A DNA stretch of 64,000 nt from Bacteroidota bacterium (GCA_018267315.1 JAFDYS010000035.1:1-64000); one strand, 5' to 3'; numbered from the stretch's first letter, positions 51,626 through 60,617 are shown. The notes: a model not told the origin generated them from the letters alone. A program made the numbers and translations.

Positions 51626-51880
51626 TCAGAGGAACAACACGAGAACGCACACCACAATGCCGAAGAGCGCAACCCCTTCCACAAGAGCGGCCGTGATAAA
51701 CATGTTGGTTCTGATGTCGTTCATTGCTTCGGGCTGGCGCGCGATGGATTGCAGCGCATTACCGCCGATAAGACCTACGCCGATACCGGCGCCGATAGCG
51801 GCAAGTCCTGCGCCGATGCCGGCACCCATTTTCGCCGTTCCGTCAGCAGCCAAAAGCAGAATGTCCATTAAGTGAGTCAT
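51626..51880 (-). CDS. atpE: F-type ATP synthase c subunit
   Basis: An 84-aa hairpin of two transmembrane helices. The Gly/Ala-rich first helix (GAGIGAGLAAIGAGIGVGLIGG), the RQPE polar loop, and the ion-binding Glu in ALVEGVALFG are present. The Gln and Glu-Ser/Thr residues of Na+-binding rings are absent, so proton coupling is expected. Confidence 0.96.
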   Translation of the reverse strand: MTHLMDILLLAADGTAKMGAGIGAGLAAIGAGIGVGLIGGNALQSIARQPEAMNDIRTNMFITAALVEGVALFGIVVCVLVLFL

Positions 51881-51945
51881 GATGTGAAGTTTAAGTTGTG
51901 ATTAGTTGTTATTGCGATGATTTGTGAATTGATTTCTTTTCTGAA

Positions 51946-53082
51946 TTAATGATGCTCTGAACCATGATCACTCCCCACAGCCAGTGTTTCACCGATGAAC
52001 AGGGCGGACAGCACCGTGAAGATGTATGCCTGCAGTGCCGTCACCAGCAACTCAAGCAGGTAAATGAAGGTGGCGAACGCCACTGAAAAGATGGATGCGC
52101 CGATTCCCGCAAGCACGCTGAGTGCTGCGAAAATGAAAATGAGCGCAATGAAGGAAAGCACCAGCAGGTGACCGGCCAGCATGTTCGCAAATAGACGAAT
52201 CATGAGTGCGAAGGGTTTTACAATCAGGTTGCTGATAAACTCAATCGGCACCAGGATGAATTTGACTCCGAGCGGAACGCCGGGAGGAGAAACCATGTGC
52301 AGCCAGTAACTCTTGCGGGAGCTGAACATCATGAGAATGAAAGTGAGCACAGCCAGGGTCATGGTTACAGCAATGTTGCCCGTTACGTTGGCAGATCCGG
52401 GAATAAGCCCCATCACGTTATTGATCCAGATGAAGAAGAACAGCGTGAGCAGGTAGGGCAGGTATTTTTTATAGTGTTCGCCCAGCATCGGCTTGGCAAT
52501 TTCATCCCGAACAAAAAGCACAATCACTTCAATAGCCGACTGAATTCCTTTGGGTGCTTTCACGCCATACTTTGAATAATTCCTCGCAACGGAAATAAAA
52601 AGAATGAGCATGAGCGTAAACGCAATGAAAAGCTGCATTACGTTTTTGGTAATCGAGAAGTCATAAAACGTTTTGCCGTCAGTGCGCACGATGTGGTTTT
52701 CTTCATCCAGCGCAAAACCCTTGTACACCTGCGGATGATGGAGTTTGTGAAATGAAAACACATTGAGCCCTACGCCCGGCGTGTAGATTATCACCGGCAG
52801 GCAGATGCTGGCATGCCACTCCGTGCCGTCCTTCCGCGTAAGGGTGAAGAAGTGCCACTCGTGACTGTCCATGATGTGTTCCATGATCATTTCACCGGCA
52901 TTAAATCCGCCTTCTTCATTAGCTGATTCTGCTGCGGCGGCATGTGATGAATCCGAAATTTCAGTGGCTGCAGACTCTTGCGGAATGGCTGCCGGATCAT
53001 CTGTTGAAGCACAAACATGTGCTGTTACCACCCAAGCCAACACAATGGTTGTCAACGCCTTAATCTTTAGTCGAACGGTCAT
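51946..53082 (-). CDS. atpB: F-type ATP synthase a subunit (Bacteroidota type)
   Basis: A 378-aa proton-channel subunit. The essential Arg is in LMIRLFANMLAGH, with a conserved Asn-rich helix (FIWINNVMGLIPGSANVTGN). It has an N-terminal signal-like segment and ~100 extra residues before the first core helix, including an acidic, Ala/Ser-rich stretch and a WHFFTLTR region, as in other Bacteroidota a subunits. ATG 53082 is used; the longer frame upstream lacks support. First gene of the atp run in the window. Confidence 0.94.
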   Translation of the reverse strand: MTVRLKIKALTTIVLAWVVTAHVCASTDDPAAIPQESAATEISDSSHAAAAESANEEGGFNAGEMIMEHIMDSHEWHFFTLTRKDGTEWHASICLPVIIYTPGVGLNVFSFHKLHHPQVYKGFALDEENHIVRTDGKTFYDFSITKNVMQLFIAFTLMLILFISVARNYSKYGVKAPKGIQSAIEVIVLFVRDEIAKPMLGEHYKKYLPYLLTLFFFIWINNVMGLIPGSANVTGNIAVTMTLAVLTFILMMFSSRKSYWLHMVSPPGVPLGVKFILVPIEFISNLIVKPFALMIRLFANMLAGHLLVLSFIALIFIFAALSVLAGIGASIFSVAFATFIYLLELLVTALQAYIFTVLSALFIGETLAVGSDHGSEHH

Positions 53083-53237
53083 GCGGGAATCAGGGGAAGG
53101 GTGATTTTTTAAGCGGTCGCAAAGATAGGTTACGAATGCTGAATATCTAAAGGAGCCATAAAAATTTCTTGAATGAATTATGGAAAGTAAAATCTGAAGC
53201 CATCTATCTGCCATTATTCAAAACAAAAAGGCACATC

Positions 53238-54176
53238 ATGCAAGATAGATTGATCAAAGGAAGCACGGGGTTCATCAGCCGGTTCGGCGCCTGGTTAATC
53301 GGTGATGCCCGGCATTTTCAAATTCTCTTTCTGTCGGTCTTTCTGTTTTATGGCATCAATGTGCTTCGGTGGGAAACAGATGCTGCCACCATCATCGTCA
53401 CTTTTTTCACCTGCCTGATCACACAAGCCATATTCACCGCACTCACAACACAAGATTACCGCTCACTGAAGAGCGCCTTCATTTCTGCCATGAGTTTATG
53501 CCTGATGCTGCGCACCAATTCCGTTTGGGTGATGGCGCTCGCTTCGCTGCTGAGCATTTCATCCAAATTCATCCTGAGAACAAAATTCAGCGACAGGGAA
53601 AGCGCCGCATCAGTGCACAAACACTTCTTCAACCCTACCAACTTCGGCATCATCACCACCCTGCTGATTACAGGCAATGCCTGGATTTCACCGGGACAAT
53701 GGGGCAGCAGCGGCCTCTTTCTCTTCGTAATCGGATTTTTGGGTTTGATGGTGCTGTTGCGGGCGAGGCGGCTTGATACGGCTTTCGCCTTTCTCCTCAC
53801 CTACGGAGGACTTCTTTTCATCCGCAGTGTGGTCGTGCTGGGGTGGGAGATGGATTTCTTCCTGCATCAGCTTTCAAGCGGAACACTGCTGCTCTTTTCA
53901 TTCTTCATGATCACCGATCCGGTTTCCACTCCGTCGCACCCGGCAGCGAGAATCTTATGGGCTTCATTAGCAGGCATGCTCGCTTTCTATCTGGCAAGCT
54001 ATGAGTTTGTGAATGGCGCACCGCTCTGGGCGTTGTTTGTGCTGTCGCCTCTTACCGTATTTCTTGATAAGCTTATTGTCCATTCACCTTTTTCATGGAT
54101 TGCCCGGCAACCTGCTGTTGCACCAAATACACCGTCACGATTCTATTTCCTTTCGAAAATATTTTCTCATCCTTAA
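53238..54176 (+). CDS. RnfD/NqrB-like membrane protein
   Basis: A 312-aa protein with ~9-10 transmembrane segments, of the NQR2/RnfD family. HFFNPTNFGIIT and the ending LLLFSFFMITDPVSTPSHP are the family signatures. The full complex genes (rnfA-G or nqr) are absent, so this is a stand-alone member of unknown redox role. ATG 53238 is preferred over a TTG at 53169. The DUF2330 gene starts 12 bp after its stop, so the two are cotranscribed. Confidence 0.85.
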   Translation: MQDRLIKGSTGFISRFGAWLIGDARHFQILFLSVFLFYGINVLRWETDAATIIVTFFTCLITQAIFTALTTQDYRSLKSAFISAMSLCLMLRTNSVWVMALASLLSISSKFILRTKFSDRESAASVHKHFFNPTNFGIITTLLITGNAWISPGQWGSSGLFLFVIGFLGLMVLLRARRLDTAFAFLLTYGGLLFIRSVVVLGWEMDFFLHQLSSGTLLLFSFFMITDPVSTPSHPAARILWASLAGMLAFYLASYEFVNGAPLWALFVLSPLTVFLDKLIVHSPFSWIARQPAVAPNTPSRFYFLSKIFSHP

Positions 54177-54188
54177 ACCATCCTTGTC

Positions 54189-55808
54189 ATGAAAACACAA
54201 ATCACGATGCACGTAGTGCGACTACGATTACTCGCATTCTTTCTCTTCACTGCCTCCATTTCACTGATCACTTCAGAACCGGCGCGCGCCTTCTGCGGAT
54301 TCTATATAGCCAAAGCCGATGCTACGCTCTTCAACAAAACATCGCAGGTAATCCTCGTGCGCAACGATGACCGCACCACCATCACCATGTCGAGCGACTT
54401 TGAAGGCAATGTAAAAGACTTCGCCATGGTGGTTCCTGTTCCCGTGGTGCTGCAGCGGAATGACATCCGCACCATTTCATCATCGCTCTTCACCACGCTC
54501 GACACGTATTCATCGCCACGACTGGTGGAATACTATGACAACAATCCCTGCGAAACATACCTGATGCTTGATGAAGTGACCTCCATGAAAATGAATGCGG
54601 TTGCGGGAGCTGTCAGGGAAGAAAAGGAAGATGTGTCAAAAGACTATCACGTGAAAATTGAAGCGCAATACACGGTAGATGAATACGACATCCTCATCCT
54701 CTCCGCCGAAGAATCAAACGGGCTTGAGCGCTGGCTGACGGACAACGGCTACAAGATTCCCGCCGGCGCTAAAGAAGTGCTGGAACCGTACATCAACAGC
54801 AACATGAAATTCTTCGTGGTGAAAGTGAACATGGAAGAACTGGATAAGAAGGGAACGAAGATGCTGAGCCCGTTGCAGATTTCTTTCAATTCACCCAAGT
54901 TCATGCTGCCGATCCGGCTTGGTATGGCGAATGCCAAAGGAAGCCAGGACATGATCATCTATGCCTTCTCTCAGAAAGGAAGAATCGAAGCGACGAACTA
55001 CCGCACGGTGAAAGTTCCCACAGGCAACAACATTCCTGAATTCATTCAGCCATGGTTCGGACAGTTTTATGTGGACACTTATCGCAAGCATCGCAAAGAG
55101 GCAGGACAGAATAATGTGTACCTCGAATATGCCTGGAACGTGGGCGCCAATGTGGGCGTGAAGTGCGATCCGTGCAACGGCCCGCCGCCGATGGTGAACG
55201 ACATGCTTACGGCCGGCGTGAACTGGCTCGATCCGAACTGGGGGCAGGGTGATGTGTTCTTCACACGATTGCATGTGACCTATGACCGGAAGAATTTTCC
55301 GCAGGATCTTTTCTTCGAGGAAACACCGAACCGTGAAAACTTCCAGGCGCGGTATGTGATCACGCATCCCGCTTACGGCGACTTCACCTGTGCCGAGGGG
55401 AAAGCTTATGTGAAAACGGTGATGGAAAGAAGAAAGGATGAACTGAACAACCTGGCTCTCCTCACCGGTTGGGATGTATCACCCTATCAGGGTTATCTCT
55501 CCTCCTTCAATCCGTATTACAGCAATACGCAGCCGAAGATCAGAGTGATTCAACCTGAATCACCATCCAGAGATCCTGACCGTCGCCCGAACCATGATCC
55601 GCAGGGCATTGACAAATCCATGATTGATACGAACTCGGTCACGCAGGCCGGTTTCAGTGTGCCGTTCGATGGTGATGATGATAATGGCAACAGTGGTAAT
55701 GCAGGAAATATTTCCGCCGGAGCATTTGCCATACTGATGATTTCTACGCTGCTAATGGCTGTTGCCGCCCGAAGAAAAAAGAAGAAAGCCGTGAGCTATC
55801 ACAAATAG
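54189..55808 (+). CDS. DUF2330 protein with C-terminal membrane anchor
   Basis: A 539-aa exported protein. The signal peptide (LLAFFLFTASISLITS) ends near PARAFCGFYIAKAD, the DUF2330 start. The large domain has paired cysteines (CDPCNGPPPM, NPCETYL). A low-complexity Asp/Gly/Asn linker near the C-terminus precedes a transmembrane helix (AFAILMISTLLMAVAA) and a basic tail, a sortase-like or anchor arrangement. The linked RnfD-like gene suggests redox or membrane-complex work. A second, truncated copy of its 3' end lies at 57761-57919. Confidence 0.85.
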   Translation: MKTQITMHVVRLRLLAFFLFTASISLITSEPARAFCGFYIAKADATLFNKTSQVILVRNDDRTTITMSSDFEGNVKDFAMVVPVPVVLQRNDIRTISSSLFTTLDTYSSPRLVEYYDNNPCETYLMLDEVTSMKMNAVAGAVREEKEDVSKDYHVKIEAQYTVDEYDILILSAEESNGLERWLTDNGYKIPAGAKEVLEPYINSNMKFFVVKVNMEELDKKGTKMLSPLQISFNSPKFMLPIRLGMANAKGSQDMIIYAFSQKGRIEATNYRTVKVPTGNNIPEFIQPWFGQFYVDTYRKHRKEAGQNNVYLEYAWNVGANVGVKCDPCNGPPPMVNDMLTAGVNWLDPNWGQGDVFFTRLHVTYDRKNFPQDLFFEETPNRENFQARYVITHPAYGDFTCAEGKAYVKTVMERRKDELNNLALLTGWDVSPYQGYLSSFNPYYSNTQPKIRVIQPESPSRDPDRRPNHDPQGIDKSMIDTNSVTQAGFSVPFDGDDDNGNSGNAGNISAGAFAILMISTLLMAVAARRKKKKAVSYHK

Positions 55809-55830
55809 CTGACTGGTGCGGTTGACGAAA

Positions 55831-55866
55831 GATGCAGTGTGCAACGCTCATGGTGTACACTGCATC
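55831..55866. repeat. Inverted repeat after the DUF2330 gene
   Basis: GATGCAGTGT and ACACTGCATC (10 bp, 13 with one mismatch) enclose a 16-base spacer, 22 bp past the stop codon. It differs by one base from the copy at 57942-57979, which follows the DUF2330 stump. Confidence 0.7.
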
Positions 55867-55905
55867 CGATACGTTGTAATCAACCGTGTAATCTGTTTCA
55901 TATTA

Positions 55906-56901
55906 TCACCTGACCACCACCAGTTTTCCTTTCTGCATCTCCCGCTGCGGCGGAGTGATCTCATAAAAATACATGCCGGCGGCGAGCTGAGCGGCAGTGA
56001 GTTCATTTGCGTAATTCTCGCTGCGGAAAACCAACTGCCCCAGGGCGTTGTACAGCATAACCTCCGTTTTGGGTGGCAGGTTGCCGATCTGCCAGGTGCT
56101 GTTGCCGTAAGCTGAAAGCAGGTTGGGAATAATGAGCGGCAACACTGGATGCTGATGCGGCAGCCCGGGATCAATCTCTATCTCCGTAATGGTTGTTGAA
56201 TCGCAGTACCATACTGAAAAATCATCAAAGAAGTAATAGGTTTCGCTCCCGATGGTGGGAGGAGGTGAAACCACAGTTTCTTCTCCGCTTCGGAAGTTAC
56301 CGACAATAAAATATTTCTCTCCCCCCTGCGCTATGAATTCTCCGGTGAAAGGCACCCACACCGTATCAAACAGAACATTTCCATAGGGATTTCTTACCTG
56401 AGGCACAAAAGGCAATGGTTCGTATGCACTTGGAGGCATTCTGATGCTATCCTTTGTAAAATATGCACCCAATCCATCTGAAGCATAGTCAACCATATGA
56501 AATTTGAAAGTTGCTCGCTTGAAGTAAAATTCAAAGCAATATTTTCTGCCGGGTTGTAATGGACTTGATAAAGACCCACCAAAATACTCATGCACATCCA
56601 GATCATAACTATACAAGAATTCGCCAACGTTCCCAGAGCCATCCATTGCGCCCACATTACTGTAATAAGGCCCGCTTGTATCAGAATACCATTGCGAAAT
56701 TGAATAGGAGGTTGAGAAATAATCCGGGCTCAATTGAACGGCATACCATGACTTAATGTAGCTGCTCAGTGTAAATTCGGTGCCGATGCCCCCGAATGGT
56801 ATGGTGTCTTCGAAACTCGGATTCAAAACAAGATTTTGCTGACCTTTTCCAATGCAGTAGCACAGCAACGTCAAAACAAGACTAAAGAGTCGCCGTCTCA
56901 T
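55906..56901 (-). CDS. T9SS-sorted secreted protein with carbohydrate-binding-like domain
   Basis: A 331-aa secreted protein. A signal peptide (LFSLVLTLLCYCIGKG) precedes the NLVLNPSFED motif that opens a jelly-roll domain typical of Bacteroidota adhesins and carbohydrate-binding modules, running to ~residue 245. The C-terminal sorting domain (TEVMLYNALGQLVFRS, AAGMYFYEI, GKLVVVR) is intact. The long frame upstream is not supported; ATG 56901 is chosen. A stump of another T9SS C-terminus ends 9 bp upstream, so the two genes were adjacent on the same strand. Confidence 0.85.
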   Translation of the reverse strand: MRRRLFSLVLTLLCYCIGKGQQNLVLNPSFEDTIPFGGIGTEFTLSSYIKSWYAVQLSPDYFSTSYSISQWYSDTSGPYYSNVGAMDGSGNVGEFLYSYDLDVHEYFGGSLSSPLQPGRKYCFEFYFKRATFKFHMVDYASDGLGAYFTKDSIRMPPSAYEPLPFVPQVRNPYGNVLFDTVWVPFTGEFIAQGGEKYFIVGNFRSGEETVVSPPPTIGSETYYFFDDFSVWYCDSTTITEIEIDPGLPHQHPVLPLIIPNLLSAYGNSTWQIGNLPPKTEVMLYNALGQLVFRSENYANELTAAQLAAGMYFYEITPPQREMQKGKLVVVR

Positions 56902-56909
56902 AAGCCAAC

Positions 56910-57054
56910 TCACTGAACAACAATGAACTTCACAAATTCTGTGGAAAGGCCCGGGCACCGGAAACTGCATAAATAGGTGCCTGCTTGTAACGACTGAATG
57001 TCTATCACCAAATTGGTTTGAGTTTCCATAGCATAATCTATGATAGGACGATCC
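56910..57054 (-). pseudogene. T9SS sorting-domain stump
   Basis: The 3' end of a T9SS cargo gene. It reads RPIIDYAMETQTNLVIDIQ..., QAGTYLCS and the basic end KFIVVQ, the classic type A sorting-domain tail. Similarity stops at ~57054, exactly where the left inverted end of the RAYT element begins, so the rest of the gene was lost or displaced. Confidence 0.75.
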
Positions 57055-57103
57055 CTCTGGCGCGCGCATGCCGTATCGCTTTTGTGCAGCGTGCGCGTGC
57101 CCT
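57055..57103. repeat. RAYT 3 left inverted repeat
   Basis: A GC-rich unit with an outer block CTCTGGCGCGCGCATGCCG and inner block GTGCGCGTGCCCT. It abuts the T9SS stump on its outer side and lies 46 bp before the transposase ATG. Confidence 0.75.
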
Positions 57104-57149
57104 TCCGTCGATTTACTTTTGATCTTTCATTGCACATATTAGTCGGATC

Positions 57150-57698
57150 ATGTCAGAAAAGTACAAATTTCTAAACCCCGATGCAATCTATTCAACCACT
57201 TCCACCATCGTTGACTGGATCGATCTGTTCACCCGGAAAGAGTATTGTGAAATCGTTGCAGATTCACTTCGGTATTGTCAGAGGCATAAAGGGTTAGTTA
57301 TTCATGCCTGGTGTCTGATGCCGAGCCACCTTCATCTGATCGTCAGTCGAAGCGGCAAACCATTACTGCCTGAAATCCTGAGAGATTTTAAATCCTACAC
57401 GAATGAGAAATTAATCGGCTGCATGAGCCATATTAACGAAAGCAGGAAGGACTGGCTACTGAGGCATTTTAGTGAAGCGGCGAAGGACATTAAGCGCGTG
57501 GCACATTATAAAATCTGGCAGGATGGCAATCATCCTATTGAGCTGTCAACAAACGAGATGATTGAACAACGCATTCACTATACTCATTTCAACCCCGTCG
57601 AGGCAGGTATAGTAAGTGAGCCCGAATATTATATTTGGAGTTCTGCTATTGACTATGCCGGGGGAAAAGGATTGCTCACTGTTGAGCATTTAGATTAG
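57150..57698 (+). CDS. REP-associated Y1 transposase 3
   Basis: A 182-aa RAYT, same subfamily and length as the 14796 protein. HLH is in PSHLHLIV, the expected Tyr in HYTHFNPVEAG, and the ending SSAIDYAGGKG is shared. The ATG at 57150 lies 46 bp inside the left inverted repeat, and the stop is 5 bp before the right one. Compared with the two island copies it is associated with a different, longer GC-rich palindrome, as expected if each RAYT has its own cognate repeat. Confidence 0.88.
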   Translation: MSEKYKFLNPDAIYSTTSTIVDWIDLFTRKEYCEIVADSLRYCQRHKGLVIHAWCLMPSHLHLIVSRSGKPLLPEILRDFKSYTNEKLIGCMSHINESRKDWLLRHFSEAAKDIKRVAHYKIWQDGNHPIELSTNEMIEQRIHYTHFNPVEAGIVSEPEYYIWSSAIDYAGGKGLLTVEHLD

Positions 57699-57703
57699 AT
57701 AAC

Positions 57704-57753
57704 AGGGCACGCGCACCCTGCGCACCAAGCTCAGCGGCATGCGCGCGCCAGAG
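57704..57753. repeat. RAYT 3 right inverted repeat
   Basis: The reverse-complement partner of 57055-57103, with AGGGCACGCGCAC nearest the gene and CGGCATGCGCGCGCCAGAG at the outer end. The DUF2330 stump resumes a few bases beyond it. Confidence 0.75.
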
Positions 57754-57760
57754 TTGGCAG

Positions 57761-57919
57761 GTGACGCAGTCCGGCTTTGTCACCCCGTTCAATTCTGATG
57801 ATGACGGCAACGGCTCAGGTCCCGGCTCAATGACTATCATGGCCTACGGTACGATGGTTCTTGCATTCCTACTGACCGTGATCGCGGCACTGACAAAAAG
57901 AAAGAAGGCGTTGAGCTGA
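57761..57919 (+). pseudogene. DUF2330 3'-end stump
   Basis: In-frame remnant VTQSGFVTPFNSDDDGN..., a transmembrane helix (MVLAFLLTVIAALT) and tail KRKKALS, ending at TGA 57917-57919. It matches the C-terminus of the intact DUF2330 gene (VTQAGFSVPFDGDDDNGN, helix, RKKKKAVS). The rest of the gene is missing upstream of the RAYT right end. Confidence 0.8.
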
Positions 57920-57941
57920 GCCCTATCATGGTCATGATGGC

Positions 57942-57979
57942 AGATGCAGTGTGCAACGCTCATGGTGCACACTGCATCT
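57942..57979. repeat. Inverted repeat after the DUF2330 stump
   Basis: Perfect 14-bp arms AGATGCAGTGTGCA and TGCACACTGCATCT around ACGCTCATGG, 22 bp after the stump's stop codon. Nearly identical to 55831-55866 in sequence and relative position, so it was duplicated with the gene. Confidence 0.75.
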
Positions 57980-57989
57980 GTGTTTTATT

Positions 57990-59318
57990 GTGAAATCATT
58001 GTTGCCGCATTTCCTTTTTTTCTCCCTTGCTGCTTTCTGTATTACTGCATTTGCACAGGCAGAAACTGAGCCGGCAATGGCAGCATACCTTGATGCAAGA
58101 ACTCTGCAACAACGCATAGAAGCCAGTGAAAAAATTCTGGCGCTTCATCCTTCATTCGATTCTGTTTACGCGCGGCTTCAACAAGGCAGAACATATGATA
58201 ACAATGTGAAACGCGGATTCCTTTGCTGGGATAGGAAAACAGAATCGGGCATACAGCTCTTCGCCCTCATCTTCATTCCCTATGATTACACGCAGGAGAA
58301 AAAATATCCCGTCCGCGTTTTTCTGCACGGCGACATTTCACTCACCGATCCCTATAATGTGTTTCGCTTCATTGACACCACGCTACAGGATTATAAAACG
58401 GTGGAACAGATCAGGATTTACCCATCAGGATATTTCGCTGCGCGGTGGTACTACGATCTGCAATACCGCAACGTGATGCAGCTGATTGATTCGGTGAAAC
58501 AGCAGTACAACGTAGATGAAAACCGCATCTGGCTCGGCGGCGTTTCCGACGGCGGCACGGGCACGTATGCTTTCGCCAACTACAATGTAACACCATACAG
58601 TTGCTTCACACCATACATCGGCAGCGCCGCCGGACTTTTTATTCTCGGGCAGCATCAGGCCTACTTTCTCAATTACAGCAACAAGCCCTTCTTCATCGTC
58701 AATGGCGCATGTGATCGGGTTTTTCCGAAAGAGATTGTGACACCGTGGGTGGATCAAATCCGGCGGCTGAATAAAGATGTTTCCTTTTTCATGCTCGACA
58801 CATTTGGACATACGCTGCGATGGATGCCGTTGCTGAAAGACACGCTCGACCGCTTCATTGCACTGCACCCGAGAAATCCGTTCCCCGATCATCTCATCTG
58901 GCAAACGGAAGATCTTCGCTATAACCGCAATCACTGGGTGGTAATTGAATCCATTGGAGAAACCCGGCATTACGGCAGCGATCTGCAGGATGAAAATCTC
59001 GTGCTCATCAACGGCACCACTCAGTTTGCATTCAAACGCGACAGCGCCTGGGGATTGATCGAAGTGACCCGCGAGGGCAACACCGTTCGTGTAAAAACAA
59101 ACGGCGTGAAATCATTCACGCTGCTGTTCTCGCCGGAGCAATTTGATTTCTCCAAACCGGTTACGGTGTATACGAATGACCTGCTTTCGTTTCAGGGAAT
59201 GCTTGAGAAAAGCATCAGCACCATGCTGAAGTGGCATACCATAGATCAGGACCGAATGATGCTGTTTGCATGTGAACTGACGATCAAAACCGACAAGGTC
59301 TTCAAGCCGCGCAAATAA
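57990..59318 (+). CDS. Secreted alpha/beta hydrolase (esterase-like)
   Basis: A 443-aa exported hydrolase. The chosen start is GTG 57990, giving a good signal peptide (FLFFSLAAFCITAFAQ); the longer frame begins inside the palindrome at 57942 and is rejected. The nucleophile elbow is GGVSDGGTG (G-x-S-x-G-G), an oxyanion-side HGD motif is in VFLHGD, and the likely acid and His are in NGACDRVF and DTFGHTLRW. The C-terminal ~100 residues are a beta-rich accessory domain. PHB-depolymerase/feruloyl-esterase-like enzymes are the nearest guess. Confidence 0.8.
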   Translation: MKSLLPHFLFFSLAAFCITAFAQAETEPAMAAYLDARTLQQRIEASEKILALHPSFDSVYARLQQGRTYDNNVKRGFLCWDRKTESGIQLFALIFIPYDYTQEKKYPVRVFLHGDISLTDPYNVFRFIDTTLQDYKTVEQIRIYPSGYFAARWYYDLQYRNVMQLIDSVKQQYNVDENRIWLGGVSDGGTGTYAFANYNVTPYSCFTPYIGSAAGLFILGQHQAYFLNYSNKPFFIVNGACDRVFPKEIVTPWVDQIRRLNKDVSFFMLDTFGHTLRWMPLLKDTLDRFIALHPRNPFPDHLIWQTEDLRYNRNHWVVIESIGETRHYGSDLQDENLVLINGTTQFAFKRDSAWGLIEVTREGNTVRVKTNGVKSFTLLFSPEQFDFSKPVTVYTNDLLSFQGMLEKSISTMLKWHTIDQDRMMLFACELTIKTDKVFKPRK

Positions 59319-59348
59319 AGTTTCAGTAGTTTTCATCTTGGTTTTGCG

Positions 59349-60617
59349 ATGAGAAATGCGTTGCCACTATTCCTCTTGTCCCTGCTGTTCGTCTGCAACA
59401 GATCAACGGCCCAAAAGAAATATCTGCCCGGGCAGGTAGTGCTCACTTCATTCGACACGCTGAAAGGATTCATTCTCGAAATTCCCGGGCGCATCAACCC
59501 CCAAAAGATTTCTTTCCGGCCAACACTGAATGCAGAACCGGTGGAATACACGCCGCTCACCATTCAGTGGTTCAGTTTCAATGACGGTGACCGGTATGTG
59601 AGTTATATCGGCCCGCTCGAATCATCATCGCTCAACACAAATAATCTCACCTACGATTCAACGCTCACCACTTATAATGATACGCTTTTCATCCGCGCCG
59701 TGCTTATCGGCCGCGCCAGTTTGTATTATGCGCGCGACCGCAATGACCGGATTCATTTGTTCCTGCAAAAGTTCGGCGGCGCCATTGTGGAACTCGGTTA
59801 CAAGAAATATTATGTGGATGAAATTGTAATCGCCAATTACCAGAATAAAATTGTGAAGCGTGCCATCTATGACAACCAACTTTACAAGGGTCAACTCATT
59901 CAGGCCTTCCGGGATTGCCCTTACATCGCTTCCGGTATTACATCAAAGGCATTACCCTATGCGAAGAATGATATTCAGGAATTATTTGAAAGTTACAACC
60001 GGTGCAAGGGAGCGAAGGTGATTTATCATGAACCGAAAGACAATGGAAAAGCAGTATTCACGCTGAACGCCGGGATCAACTTCTGCCGGTTGCAATTCAT
60101 AAGTGAAAGCTATCCGCCGTGGAATGACTATCACTTCAATGGCAGCACGGGCTTCGCCGCCGGTTTCAGTTGCGACTACCTGCTGCCGCGTACGAATGGC
60201 AAGTGGGGATTTTTCAATGAAGCGTCACTGAAGAATTACAAGACGGACGGCTACCATATTACCGAAGAGAATCCGGTGGCACTCGATCTCATTTATTTCA
60301 AAGTGGCCACCATGATTCGCTATTACTTCACCACCGAAAGAAATGACTGGCGGCCGTATTGCGCATTCGGCTTCACCAACAATTTAGCCATCCGCGATGT
60401 GAACCTCGATTACACATCAGATCCCGAAGGCGAACCCATTCTCGAATTTTTCCGCCACTATGAACAGGGGCTCATGATAGCCGCAGGCAGTTACTACAAA
60501 CGATGGAATGCCGAACTGCGCTATGAAACGTCGAACGGCATTTCGGATTACACCTCGCTCCGCTCTCCGATGAAAACGGCATACATCCTTGTGGGGTATA
60601 AGTTGTTTTCGCTGTAG
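59349..60617 (+). CDS. Exported protein with probable outer-membrane beta-barrel
   Basis: A 422-aa protein with a signal peptide (LFLLSLLFVCNRSTAQ). The first ~220 residues are an unassigned domain (GYKKYYVDEIVIANYQN), and residues ~235-422 look like an 8-strand outer-membrane barrel ending in aromatic-rich strands (AYILVGYKLFSL). The end with a terminal hydrophobic residue is typical of OmpA/OmpW-sized barrels. Function unknown. Start is 30 bp after the hydrolase stop, so the two are probably cotranscribed. Confidence 0.7.
   Translation: MRNALPLFLLSLLFVCNRSTAQKKYLPGQVVLTSFDTLKGFILEIPGRINPQKISFRPTLNAEPVEYTPLTIQWFSFNDGDRYVSYIGPLESSSLNTNNLTYDSTLTTYNDTLFIRAVLIGRASLYYARDRNDRIHLFLQKFGGAIVELGYKKYYVDEIVIANYQNKIVKRAIYDNQLYKGQLIQAFRDCPYIASGITSKALPYAKNDIQELFESYNRCKGAKVIYHEPKDNGKAVFTLNAGINFCRLQFISESYPPWNDYHFNGSTGFAAGFSCDYLLPRTNGKWGFFNEASLKNYKTDGYHITEENPVALDLIYFKVATMIRYYFTTERNDWRPYCAFGFTNNLAIRDVNLDYTSDPEGEPILEFFRHYEQGLMIAAGSYYKRWNAELRYETSNGISDYTSLRSPMKTAYILVGYKLFSL

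Larger units (their letters stand above)
57055..57753 (+). mobile_element. RAYT element with ~49-bp imperfect inverted ends
   Basis: The element contains one Y1 transposase gene (57150-57698) between IR-L (57055-57103) and IR-R (57704-57753). The outer 19 bp match perfectly (CTCTGGCGCGCGCATGCCG and its complement) and the inner 13 bp match perfectly, with ~17-18 diverged bases between them. Both outer borders coincide with gene stumps. This is much longer inverted flanking than normal for IS200-type elements. Confidence 0.7.

Noticed and set aside
51626-51880. Na+-coupled ATP synthase
   Set aside because: Subunit c lacks the Gln in helix 1 and the Ser/Thr next to the essential Glu that mark Na+ rings.
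47803-53082. Missing beta and epsilon genes as a sign of a broken ATP synthase
   Set aside because: In Bacteroidota atpD and atpC commonly lie at a separate locus, so absence here is expected.
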